DNA of 64,000 bases from an uncultured Phascolarctobacterium sp. (GTDB lineage: Bacteria; Bacillota; Negativicutes; Acidaminococcales; Acidaminococcaceae). The position numbers and the translations under genes are program-made. Positions 38,601 through 45,798 of this stretch are shown piece after piece. Numbering within the stretch: the stretch's first letter is position 1; the number at the start of each line of letters is the position of its first letter. The stretch spans positions 1 to 64,000 of the forward strand of contig CASFJU010000010.1 in NCBI GenBank assembly GCA_949295115.1, given 5' to 3'. Under the pieces are notes generated by a model, which worked only from the letters and a program-made list of their open reading frames with translations, did not search any database and was not told where the DNA came from.

Positions 38601-38843
38601 TTCGAATTGTACTATACTTCTGAACCGAAGGGCGTAAAACCTGGACAGCTTGATGCAGCAAAGGCAAAAAGGCTTGTTTGCAGTATTGACAGCAGTGATG
38701 TTTCGGAAGATGGAAAAATCTTTATCCGCAAAATAGCGCCGGATAAAATACAGTATACTGTTGCAAACACAGCAGAAGATTTGAATAAATTTGATGAAAA
38801 AACATGGCAGCATACGCTTTATACCGTAGCTTTTGATGAATAA
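35688..38843 (+). CDS. Hsp70-like ATPase with long unique N-terminal region
   Basis: The 1051-residue protein has an Hsp70/actin-type ATPase domain from about residue 390. Phosphate-1 loop is GIDFGTKSTVVAC (near 393), phosphate-2 is GVFDFGGGTTDFDFG (near 620), and the adenosine motif is HIFLAGNSSKSPVV (near 799). Residues 1-390 match nothing I know and are encoded by very A+T-rich DNA. After the ATPase a charged linker (about 815-880) and a C-terminal beta-rich domain replace a normal DnaK substrate domain. Size and form recall the SrfB virulence-factor group, but identity is not claimed. It stands between the GrpE-like and HerA-like genes. Confidence 0.8.
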   Translation: MNLKQKHAKNSFQQNTEVTNTKTVSPVNTDGKTAVQQTTLRTDITKELHQLNINKADIIPMLKKDLLASCEQIAQQFELILPSVLTIAEQRFISMENVPVWYDRDQTLLFSNTMYGFHSNRSQTTDNVKKINKKFSGFTFRIPNKREVLKAFSINIKNPVANKGTNYIDFKGGSYDSILYDDEDYTDYLVVDRNGSGDLISTYSAENTLLILVADLINDGPKKLTSVESFKLWLENCLIPKGLTTEEKNIYEFFAVHYDILNRYIKLNAAGVLQFDFKAMYNDVLAQRFTEELVFNGQTVNFNFEKLYNDIIQNKVSINDFNYFKDNLLECDFKRANLSPYTENRIEDLNLGHWELFEQDSSADTVKINVPKGEHFIARPPQMDVVKNGVCGIDFGTKSTVVACFENESRLLRIGEGDYTKVPELKDYENPTVIELRDLTSFLEKYKARIGRPFTEWEQITVSHQAAAAITKENDNAGYYSVFSELKQWAIDKNRRLMLCDKQGKSLEIKPYLELQDNDLDPIELYAYYLGLYINNMNNGIYLHYVLSFPVNYELAVRTKLLKSFERGLKKALPPALLKDESVMKNFKIYAGASEPAAYAISALQEFKLQPKKPGEKICYGVFDFGGGTTDFDFGIEEIPEDERSKYTITQFGSGGDVYLGGENILLLLAYEVYKDNIAAMRKEQIPFVLPPKGERFSGSERLIYDRGRGSQQAYLNSRRLAEALRDIWERKGEYKEKYTSGSYAQKFLTNDDRVIEVMLKINLDKLEDIIKTQIENGVVNFFTTFKNTFKDKTLSLPVHIFLAGNSSKSPVVKELFEKYIISEEEKLKQNILKSSGESKKTDKCFVLHLPLGMEDNNKVDAAKENANTDNARPNRLSTVVAMQKDKEKQLASLDLDKIHTGKTGVVFGLLRSRKGARDVKIINRNNDVNNEVRFRYLLGKSDRENMFKAVIGWGVGYNVWAEFTFADEEDFELYYTSEPKGVKPGQLDAAKAKRLVCSIDSSDVSEDGKIFIRKIAPDKIQYTVANTAEDLNKFDEKTWQHTLYTVAFDE

Positions 38844-38858
38844 TCCGGAGGTTGGTTT

Positions 38859-41800
38859 ATGAATACTTTACAAGAGACTCAAACAGTACAAAATGTTAAA
38901 ACCTTACAAGAGGCAAAAGAGTATGGGCAGGCTATTTTAAGCTATCTTGATGCTAACCGTAACGATACAATTTTAACTGACCACAGAAACTGGATAGGGG
39001 TGGGCAAAAAAGGACAGCTTAATTTAGAGGATTTCTTTCTGTACCGTATGCAGGAGATTACCTTTGAAGAAAAAGCACCTCGCCGTGAAGCGGTAGAAAA
39101 TATTTTAGGTACCTTCCGCGGGTTAGCAGGTTATAATTTTATTTATATGATTTTAGGCGAAAAAGACCATGTTGATTTTTATTTTGGCGTCGCAGCTGAT
39201 AAATCATATAAACAAGAAACCATGTTTTCCGTTAGAGATGTTGCAGAAGAAATGCTTAAACCTAATATTAAGGGCAACTTTAGGGGCAGTTTAATTGAAA
39301 CTGTAGCTCCCAAAGATAAAGAGGCTATACTTCAACGTATCCAGAACGCAAAACGGTTTGGCATTTTGGAAGGTGTACCGGGTGTTACCAAGGAATCGGA
39401 TAACAACGATGAAGGTTTTCAGGGTGTTGACCGCCTTACTGATATTATGCTGGGCGAACGATTTGGCTTTGTTGTAATAGCACATCCCTGCGATTATGCT
39501 GAAGCAGACCAGATAAAAAAAGATTTATATGCGGTTTACGATGCTTTAATGCCGCTGACAAAATATAACCTGCAAAACAGCGATGCAATAACAGAAAGTA
39601 AAAACAGCAGTGAAAACTTTTCTATAGGCAGGCAGGCGGGTAAAAATAACCAGTATACTGATAACAAAACTGAATCAAGAGCCAATAATACCAGTAATGA
39701 TTCCAGGCATGATACGTCTAACCAAATTATGGCAAGTACATCAAAAAGTACTAATTTTCAATCAGGCGGCGGCAAAAGATTCAGCAGATCTGAATCAGAA
39801 ACTTTTAATGGCGGAGATGCTTCTAAAAGTACAAGTTGGGATAAAAGTGATGATAAGGCAGTTTCTAATAATTCAAGCAAGACTGATACGTGTACCAATG
39901 TATATAGTTCAAGTACGTCATATTCTCAATTGAGCAGTATAAATAAAGCTGTTTCTGAATTAAAAGGTAAAAGTTATTCAGAAAATTATAATAACAACAA
40001 GTCTTTTGGTACATCAGAAAATATTGCCACTAATAATAATAAAGTGGAACAAATTGAAATTGGCAATAAAAATGCAGCTTTTTGGGTAGAATATATTGAT
40101 AAAATTCTTTTGCCGCGTTTGGATGAGGGCAACGGTAAAGGCCTTTTTAGAACTTGCGTGTATTTATTCAGTGATGAAAACAGGGCTACCTTGTATAGGG
40201 CAGGTAATTCGTCAGTATCGTTATTCTGCGGCGAAAAGGGCAACCAAAATGCATTATCTTTTTATGAGCTTGACGGTAAAAAGCATTCAGATTGCTGGAA
40301 TGCTTTAAAAAATTTACAAATACCTTCTGCTTTATTTGATACAAAATTTGATAGTAGGGCTGCTTCTGTTTTATCGCACTGCCTTGATACTAAAAATTTT
40401 TATTGTGCAAATTGGATGGCATCAAACGAAGTATCTGTTATTGCCGGCCTTCCGCGCAAAGAAGTTATTGGCATCAGCCTGCGCAAGGAAGTGGATTTTG
40501 GCTTAAATATCCCCGGTGTTGATAAAGACGAAAATAAAATAGAAATTGGTAAATTAGTGCAATGCGGCGAAGAAAAGAATATAATTTTTTCGCTTGATAA
40601 AACCAACCTTGATAAGCATATTTTTGTTGCCGGTGTAACAGGCAGCGGCAAAACAACTACCTGCCAGAACATTCTTTTAGATTCGGAATTGCCGTTTTTG
40701 GTTATTGAACCGGCAAAAACAGAATACCGTGTTTTAAAGGGAATATGCCCGGATTTAATAGTTTTTACTCCCGGCAGGCAGGATATAGCGCCGTTTTATT
40801 TAAACCCGTTTGAACTTATTCCCGGCGAAGCCATTACATCAAGAGCCGATATGTTAAAGGCAACTATGGAAGCATCTTTTGATATGGACGCTGCTATTCC
40901 GCAAATTTTAGAAGCTGCAATTTATAAGGTTTATGAGGATAAAGGCTGGAATATTGGCGATAATACGTGGATACCTGATGGAGAAGATGAAGAAGCTGAC
41001 CCGTTTGCCGATGGAGTATATGCCTTTCCAACATTATCTGATTTTGTAAAGGCTACAGAGTATATAGTTTTAAATCAGGGCTTTGACCAGAGACTGAAGA
41101 ATGATTATTTAGGTTCAATCAGAGCCAGATTGCAGGGCTTGCTTGTTGGCGCCAAGGGCATGATGCTTAATAATTACCGTTCGGTTAATTTTTTAGATTT
41201 GCTTGATAAAAAAGTGGTTATTGAGCTGGAAGAAATTAAAGGCGGTACTGAAAAATCATTGATTATGGGCTTTATTTTAACGAATCTTTTGGAAGCGTTA
41301 AAATATAAACACAGAAATGACCCTGATTTTCAGCATATTACTTTGGTAGAAGAAGCACACAGGTTGCTTAGCAATTACGCACCGGGCGACAGCATGAACA
41401 AAAAACAGGGCGTAGAAGTATTTGCTGATATGCTGGCTGAAGTACGTAAATACAGGGAATCGCTGATTATTGTTGACCAGATACCGAGTAAAATGACGCC
41501 TGAGGTTTTAAAAAATACCAATACTAAAATAGTCCATAAAATTTTTGCACAGGACGATAAGGATTGTATTGGTAACACGATGGCGTTAGAAAAGGAACAA
41601 AAAGAATTTTTGTCAAATCTTGTAACCGGCAGGGCAGTTGTATTTACTCAAGGTTTAAATAAGGCTGTGCAGGTGCAGATAACGCCTAAAACACAAACTA
41701 CCGGCATTCCGGAAGTTGCCGTAGAAGAAATATCCGGTCTTGCAAGGCAATATTATCTTGATAACTATAAACGTGGTATTTTGCGCGGACTTGAGCATAA

Positions 41801-42149
41801 GGATAATGTGACACTTGATGATGTAACTAAATATTTGCATTTACTCAACAGCGATTTGGCGCTTGGATATTGCCGTAATCTTATTAAAAGCAGGTCAAGT
41901 ACTCCTAATAAGTTTTTAGGTGATTCTGAAATCAAAACATTAAAAAGATATGTGCAAAAATCTATTGCTAAAAGTTCTAAAAATTTATTTTTATTGTATT
42001 TTTATTGGAATTTGAAAAATATTTATGATGAAAATTTATTTAATGACTTTAAGGAATTTTTAGATAAACTTCTTATACAAAGCACTGAAAGCAAAGATTT
42101 AATATATTTATGGGATAATTTACGATTGCGTGATTTTGCTATATTATAA
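38859..42149 (+). CDS. HerA/FtsK-superfamily ATPase with long N-terminal region
   Basis: The 1096-residue protein ends in a HerA-type (DUF87-like) motor: Walker A GVTGSGKTTT (near 594), FLVIEPAKTEYR, Walker B HITLVEEAHRLL (near 828) and a TNTKIVHKIF arginine-finger-like segment. Residues 1-235 form an unknown globular domain; about 238-390 is a Ser/Asn-rich low-complexity linker; 395-580 is another unknown domain. HerA ATPases form hexamers that move DNA or drive nucleases, and many act in phage defence; some relatives pump proteins. No nuclease motif was seen here. It follows the Hsp70-like gene by 15 bases with an RBS (CCGGAGG). Confidence 0.82.
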   Translation: MNTLQETQTVQNVKTLQEAKEYGQAILSYLDANRNDTILTDHRNWIGVGKKGQLNLEDFFLYRMQEITFEEKAPRREAVENILGTFRGLAGYNFIYMILGEKDHVDFYFGVAADKSYKQETMFSVRDVAEEMLKPNIKGNFRGSLIETVAPKDKEAILQRIQNAKRFGILEGVPGVTKESDNNDEGFQGVDRLTDIMLGERFGFVVIAHPCDYAEADQIKKDLYAVYDALMPLTKYNLQNSDAITESKNSSENFSIGRQAGKNNQYTDNKTESRANNTSNDSRHDTSNQIMASTSKSTNFQSGGGKRFSRSESETFNGGDASKSTSWDKSDDKAVSNNSSKTDTCTNVYSSSTSYSQLSSINKAVSELKGKSYSENYNNNKSFGTSENIATNNNKVEQIEIGNKNAAFWVEYIDKILLPRLDEGNGKGLFRTCVYLFSDENRATLYRAGNSSVSLFCGEKGNQNALSFYELDGKKHSDCWNALKNLQIPSALFDTKFDSRAASVLSHCLDTKNFYCANWMASNEVSVIAGLPRKEVIGISLRKEVDFGLNIPGVDKDENKIEIGKLVQCGEEKNIIFSLDKTNLDKHIFVAGVTGSGKTTTCQNILLDSELPFLVIEPAKTEYRVLKGICPDLIVFTPGRQDIAPFYLNPFELIPGEAITSRADMLKATMEASFDMDAAIPQILEAAIYKVYEDKGWNIGDNTWIPDGEDEEADPFADGVYAFPTLSDFVKATEYIVLNQGFDQRLKNDYLGSIRARLQGLLVGAKGMMLNNYRSVNFLDLLDKKVVIELEEIKGGTEKSLIMGFILTNLLEALKYKHRNDPDFQHITLVEEAHRLLSNYAPGDSMNKKQGVEVFADMLAEVRKYRESLIIVDQIPSKMTPEVLKNTNTKIVHKIFAQDDKDCIGNTMALEKEQKEFLSNLVTGRAVVFTQGLNKAVQVQITPKTQTTGIPEVAVEEISGLARQYYLDNYKRGILRGLEHKDNVTLDDVTKYLHLLNSDLALGYCRNLIKSRSSTPNKFLGDSEIKTLKRYVQKSIAKSSKNLFLLYFYWNLKNIYDENLFNDFKEFLDKLLIQSTESKDLIYLWDNLRLRDFAIL

Positions 42150-42179
42150 TCTGATAAAATAAAAAGGAGGTATTGTATT

Positions 42180-43031
42180 ATGGGATTGTTAGATTTTTTT
42201 TGTGATGTTGTAGATGCTGTAGTGGATACTTGTTGCGAGATTGTAGAAAGTGTAGCGTCTGCATTATGCAGTGCTATTGAAGCAGGGTTTGATTTAGCTG
42301 TTAAGTTATGTAAGGAAGCGCTTAACAAAGCTGTTCTTGGATTATTAACGCCTTTGGTATCAATTATTACCGGTGTTTTAGGTCCAGTTCTTGGCCCGCT
42401 GGTAGCAAAATGGGTGTTAGAGCAAATAGAAAATGTATTAGTAAAAATGCTTTTTGGTGACGAAAAAGAAAAAGCAGATAAAATGGGTTATAGATTAGAA
42501 GAAGCAAAAGAACACAGCGACTGGAAACAAGCTGACGACTTTGAATCATTTGAAAAATTTTATGAATATTTACAAGAGCAAATTCCTGATGAAAAAATTG
42601 ATCAGGAAAAATTAAAAGAAAAGAAATATTATTATGAAGCCATAGCAGTAGAAAGGATGGCTGAGGAAATAGGCAAAAAATATGGTGTGGATATGCAGCC
42701 GGACTTTTTGGTAGAAATTGGCAGAAGTGCAATGGAAGAAAAAGAGGTAGAAGCGATTATTGCCGCTTATAAAAGTTTAGGTTACGATAATGTTGCCATT
42801 AGTGATTATTTAAAGGGCACTTTAAGTCAGGAAGAATATAAAAAAGTTAGGGAAGCTTTAATTTCATCCTTAAAGTCTGCATACCCACTAAAAAGCGAGG
42901 CAGATTTAATTGGCAGATTGGATATTATGAAACTTTGCAGTAAAGATGATAAATTTATGGCAGAAAATAGTTATGGCTATGCGATGAAAGATATTATAGA
43001 AAAACGTGAAAATTCTATATATTTGAGGTGA
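42180..43031 (+). CDS. Unknown protein with membrane-active-looking N-terminus
   Basis: A 283-residue protein. Residues 1-60 are amphipathic helices with several cysteines. Residues 58-95 (LLTPLVSIITGVLGPVLGPL and a following helix) form a Gly/Pro-containing hydrophobic hairpin able to enter a membrane. The rest (100-283) is highly charged and helical with a KADKMGYRLEEAKEHSDW segment. No signal peptide is seen, so it may be a cytoplasmic protein that inserts on activation, but this is inference. AAGGAGG precedes the ATG. It is the fourth gene of the locus. Confidence 0.7.
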   Translation: MGLLDFFCDVVDAVVDTCCEIVESVASALCSAIEAGFDLAVKLCKEALNKAVLGLLTPLVSIITGVLGPVLGPLVAKWVLEQIENVLVKMLFGDEKEKADKMGYRLEEAKEHSDWKQADDFESFEKFYEYLQEQIPDEKIDQEKLKEKKYYYEAIAVERMAEEIGKKYGVDMQPDFLVEIGRSAMEEKEVEAIIAAYKSLGYDNVAISDYLKGTLSQEEYKKVREALISSLKSAYPLKSEADLIGRLDIMKLCSKDDKFMAENSYGYAMKDIIEKRENSIYLR

Positions 43032-43035
43032 TATT

Positions 43036-43449
43036 ATGATACCTTTTGTTAGTTCTTTTGGAAATTTTAGGTCGTCATCAAATATTGGGTTGTCACCTGA
43101 TGAGTGTGCCGAAATAGATAAAAATATTGATGCAACTTCAGATAAATTAAAAAGAGATAATAAGCAAATAGAGAGCAGCGTTGAACAAATATTTGCAGGT
43201 AATGTTTCTATTAATGAATTAAAGAATATGACTTTACCTTTGTTACCTGATACTCCGTTTATGACTGATGAACAAAACAAACAGTTGGATATTATAAATG
43301 AACTGGAAGATAAGCTTAATACCACAGATGTTAAATTAATACAAACCGGTGAAAAATTTAATTCAGTTCAGAATTCTATTAAGATAAAATTGCAGAAAGA
43401 AGGTGCAAGGTTTGCAGCATTTTGTGATAGAAATAAAGGAATTAAATAA
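43036..43449 (+). CDS. Small helical protein of unknown function in the chaperone/ATPase locus
   Basis: A 137-residue mainly helical protein (SPDECAEIDKNIDATSDKL and a second helix around LDIINELEDKLNTTDVKL) with no signal, membrane helix or known motif. GAGGTGA at 43025-43031 is the RBS and contains the stop of the previous gene, so translation is coupled. The 3' end overlaps the following gene. Confidence 0.65.
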   Translation: MIPFVSSFGNFRSSSNIGLSPDECAEIDKNIDATSDKLKRDNKQIESSVEQIFAGNVSINELKNMTLPLLPDTPFMTDEQNKQLDIINELEDKLNTTDVKLIQTGEKFNSVQNSIKIKLQKEGARFAAFCDRNKGIK

Positions 43450-44158
43450 TGGTCCTGCTATTTATACGTTTAAAGTAAATAATGGCGAAATTAAACTGAT
43501 GAAATTTAAAGGTGAGGAGGAATTCTTTTTAGATGGTTTTGCCATTGAGGATTATTGGCAGTATGTTGCTGCGTCTGCGTCTTTGATTGAATCAGATAAT
43601 GTTTCGGCTGTTATTATTGCAGCCGATATTGAAAAAAACAGCAGTGTCGCGGAACAAATAAAAAATATCATTACCGGCAGCAAAGATACCGAACAGGCCG
43701 ATGAAGAAACAGAAGAATGGCAGTATTCCGTTTTAGACAAATTCTTCGGTAAATATTCTAAGCTTGCTAATGCTCCCTTGAAGGCAATAAACGATGGTGA
43801 CAAGAAGATTGTTTTAAAAAAGGATGATAAACAAATTGAGCTGGTATTTTGCTATACCGGCAAGATAAGTTTTGTTAAGGACATAGCTGATGACGTTGTC
43901 TGCGGCCGTGAACAAACTAATGGAAATGTTTACAGAAAGGTACCGTTAAAGCCTGTTAAACCAGCGGAAAAAACTACGGTTACAGTTCCGTCCATCAGTG
44001 TTTATTCTAGACAAGAAGAAAAAATAGAAATCCCCAAAACAGAAACACCAAAAGAAGATAATAGAGTTGACGAAGAACATTGCACTGCAGAGGATATGAA
44101 GGATTATTTAAAAGAAGAAACAAAAAATTACTGTGACACAGTAGATTACAGACCTTAA
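43424..44158 (+). CDS. Unknown protein, last gene of the chaperone/ATPase locus
   Basis: A 244-residue protein starting MIEIKELNNGPAIYTFKVNNGEI if the GTG at 43424 is used; GTG 43403 would add seven residues. Residues 1-150 look like a mixed alpha/beta domain; 150-244 is Pro/Glu/Lys-rich and probably disordered, ending in an acidic tail. It overlaps the preceding gene by about 26 bases in another frame. No family recognised. A long terminator follows. Confidence 0.6.
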   Translation: MIEIKELNNGPAIYTFKVNNGEIKLMKFKGEEEFFLDGFAIEDYWQYVAASASLIESDNVSAVIIAADIEKNSSVAEQIKNIITGSKDTEQADEETEEWQYSVLDKFFGKYSKLANAPLKAINDGDKKIVLKKDDKQIELVFCYTGKISFVKDIADDVVCGREQTNGNVYRKVPLKPVKPAEKTTVTVPSISVYSRQEEKIEIPKTETPKEDNRVDEEHCTAEDMKDYLKEETKNYCDTVDYRP

Positions 44159-44190
44159 TGTTCTATTAAAAATCGAACAAAATTCAATCT

Positions 44191-44240
44191 AAACTAAAAT
44201 TGCTATTATCCGTTTAACGGATGGTAGCAATTTTTAGTTT
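44191..44240 (+). terminator. Terminator closing the chaperone/ATPase locus
   Basis: AAACTAAAATTGCTA (44191-44205) pairs with TAGCAATTTTTAGTTT (44225-44240) with one bulged T. The inner part ATCCG/CGGAT extends the stem. Confidence 0.75.
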
Positions 44241-44278
44241 AATGTCTTGCAAGTTATGAATAATATATTATCTAAAAC

Positions 44279-44307
44279 TTGCTTTTTGTGGCAAAATTAG
44301 ATAAAAT
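44279..44307 (+). promoter_or_regulatory. Promoter of the hipB-hipA pair
   Basis: TTGCTT (44279-44284) and TAAAAT (44302-44307) are 17 bases apart. The start point expected 6-8 bases later coincides with the ATG at 44315, so the mRNA may be leaderless. Confidence 0.55.
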
Positions 44308-44314
44308 ATTAACT

Positions 44315-44611
44315 ATGAATAACGATTTTGATTTTCTTTTCAAACAAATAACGCCGGGTGAAATTAATGCCGCTATTGCAGAGCGAGTTCGTACAGTCCG
44401 CAGAAGACGAGGTATTTCACAGGAGAAATTAAGTGAATTATCAGGCGTAAGCCTTGGTTCGCTAAAGCGTTTTGAACGCAGTGGGGAAATCTCTCTTTTG
44501 TCGCTGACTAAACTTGCTATTGCTTTAGGTTTGCAGGATGATATGCAGCAGCTTTTTGCCAATGTGCCTTTTGAATCCATTGAGGAGGTAAAACATGCAG
44601 AAAATAACTGA
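44315..44611 (+). CDS. XRE-family antitoxin-like regulator (HipB-like)
   Basis: A 98-residue DNA-binding protein with a classic XRE helix-turn-helix (ERVRTVRRRRGISQEKLSELSGVSLGSLKRFERSG, residues about 25-60). With the HipA kinase gene starting within its 3' end, it is the antitoxin/autorepressor of a HipBA-type pair. ATG 44315 has no Shine-Dalgarno sequence; an upstream in-frame TTG at 44279 lies in the promoter and is unlikely. Confidence 0.85.
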   Translation: MNNDFDFLFKQITPGEINAAIAERVRTVRRRRGISQEKLSELSGVSLGSLKRFERSGEISLLSLTKLAIALGLQDDMQQLFANVPFESIEEVKHAENN

Positions 44612-45719
44612 ATTAAAGGTTTTATACCACAGCAGAAAAGTTGGCATAATGGCGCTGTATAAAAATTTTTTTGTGGCTTTTGAGTATGATAAAGACTGGC
44701 TGGCAGACGGTTTTAGTATCAGCCCGTATTCGCTGCCTTTGCGTAAGCAGGTTTTTATGCCGAAGCCGGAAGTTTTTGACGGTTTGTTCGGTGTTTTTGC
44801 AGACAGCCTCCCTGATGGCTGGGGCAGTCTTTTGGTAGACCGTTTATTGTTAAAAAACAACTTAAACCCTGCGGCGCTTACGCAGATGGATAGGCTGGCT
44901 ATTGTTGGTTCTTCCGGTATGGGTGCGCTTGTTTATAAGCCTGAAATTGTACTGGAAGATAAAGAAACTGTTGTTGACCTTGACCGGATTGCAGCGGAAT
45001 GTAGTAAAATGCTGACAACGGAATACAGTGATGATTTGGACACATTGTTTAAATTGGGCGGTTCTTCCGGCGGTGCACGCCCGAAAATTTTAACTGAGGT
45101 TGACGGCGAGGATTGGATTATTAAATTTCCTGCTAAAGAAGATGGCAAAAATATTGGGAAACAGGAATATGATTATGTGCTTTGTGCTAAAGAATGCGGT
45201 ATAACGGTTATGGAAGCGAGGCTATTCCCTTCGGCAAATTGCAGCGGTTATTTTGGCATAAAACGTTTTGACCGAAAGGGAACGGAGAGGGTGCATATGG
45301 TGTCTGTGGCAGGGCTTTTGGAAACTTCACACCGCATACCGAATCTTGATTATGATATTTTAATGAGGCTTACGCTTGATTTAACAAAGGATTTTAGCGA
45401 GGTTGAAAGGCTTTACCGCCTGATGTGTTTTAATGTGTTTGCACATAACAGGGATGACCACGCTAAAAATTTCAGTTATCTTTATAATGAACAGGAAAAC
45501 AGGTGGCTGCTTGCACCGGCGTATGATTTAACTTTCAGTTATTCGTTGGGGGGTGAGCATGCGACAACGGTGCATGGTAACGGGCAAAATCCGGGCATGC
45601 CTGATATACTCGCTGTTGCCAAACAAATTGGTATCAGCGGCATTAAGGCTAAAGCTATAGCGGAAACTGTTTGTGAATGTGTACAGAAGAATTTAAAAGA
45701 ATATTTGAAATATAAATAA
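44595..45719 (+). CDS. HipA-family serine/threonine kinase toxin
   Basis: A 374-residue kinase of the HipA/PI3-4-kinase-like fold. Seen are the N-terminal HipA domain (1-100), the Gly-rich nucleotide loop KLGGSSGGARPK (near 154, at the position of the regulatory Ser of HipA), a catalytic loop FAHNRDDHAKNFSY (near 283) and the metal-binding PAYDLTFS (near 306). HipA of E. coli phosphorylates GltX and promotes persistence; the substrate here is unknown. All motifs look intact. RBS GGAGG at 44584. Confidence 0.88.
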   Translation: MQKITELKVLYHSRKVGIMALYKNFFVAFEYDKDWLADGFSISPYSLPLRKQVFMPKPEVFDGLFGVFADSLPDGWGSLLVDRLLLKNNLNPAALTQMDRLAIVGSSGMGALVYKPEIVLEDKETVVDLDRIAAECSKMLTTEYSDDLDTLFKLGGSSGGARPKILTEVDGEDWIIKFPAKEDGKNIGKQEYDYVLCAKECGITVMEARLFPSANCSGYFGIKRFDRKGTERVHMVSVAGLLETSHRIPNLDYDILMRLTLDLTKDFSEVERLYRLMCFNVFAHNRDDHAKNFSYLYNEQENRWLLAPAYDLTFSYSLGGEHATTVHGNGQNPGMPDILAVAKQIGISGIKAKAIAETVCECVQKNLKEYLKYK

Positions 45720-45720
45720 C

Positions 45721-45767
45721 AAAACAGCCTTTTACTTACAATAGTAGGTAAAAGGCTGTTTTCTTGT
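45721..45767. terminator. Bidirectional terminator between hipA and the M20 peptidase
   Basis: A perfect 15-bp stem (AAAACAGCCTTTTAC, 45721-45735, with GTAAAAGGCTGTTTT, 45748-45762) starts with A and ends with T on both strands, fitting the convergent genes. Confidence 0.9.
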
Positions 45768-45798
45768 TTTAAGAGTTATTTACTTTTTGCTGTAAATT

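Noticed and set aside
35688..38843. Calling the Hsp70-like gene dnaK
   Set aside because: It has a 390-residue extra head, lacks a normal DnaK substrate-binding domain, and its ATPase motifs differ from DnaK. There is no dnaJ or hrcA nearby.
32820..45765. Integrated mobile element (prophage, ICE or transposon) carrying the accessory segment
   Set aside because: The composition differs from the flanks, but no integrase, transposase, att-like direct repeats or phage genes were found. The nearest tRNA (48913) is intact and outside the segment.
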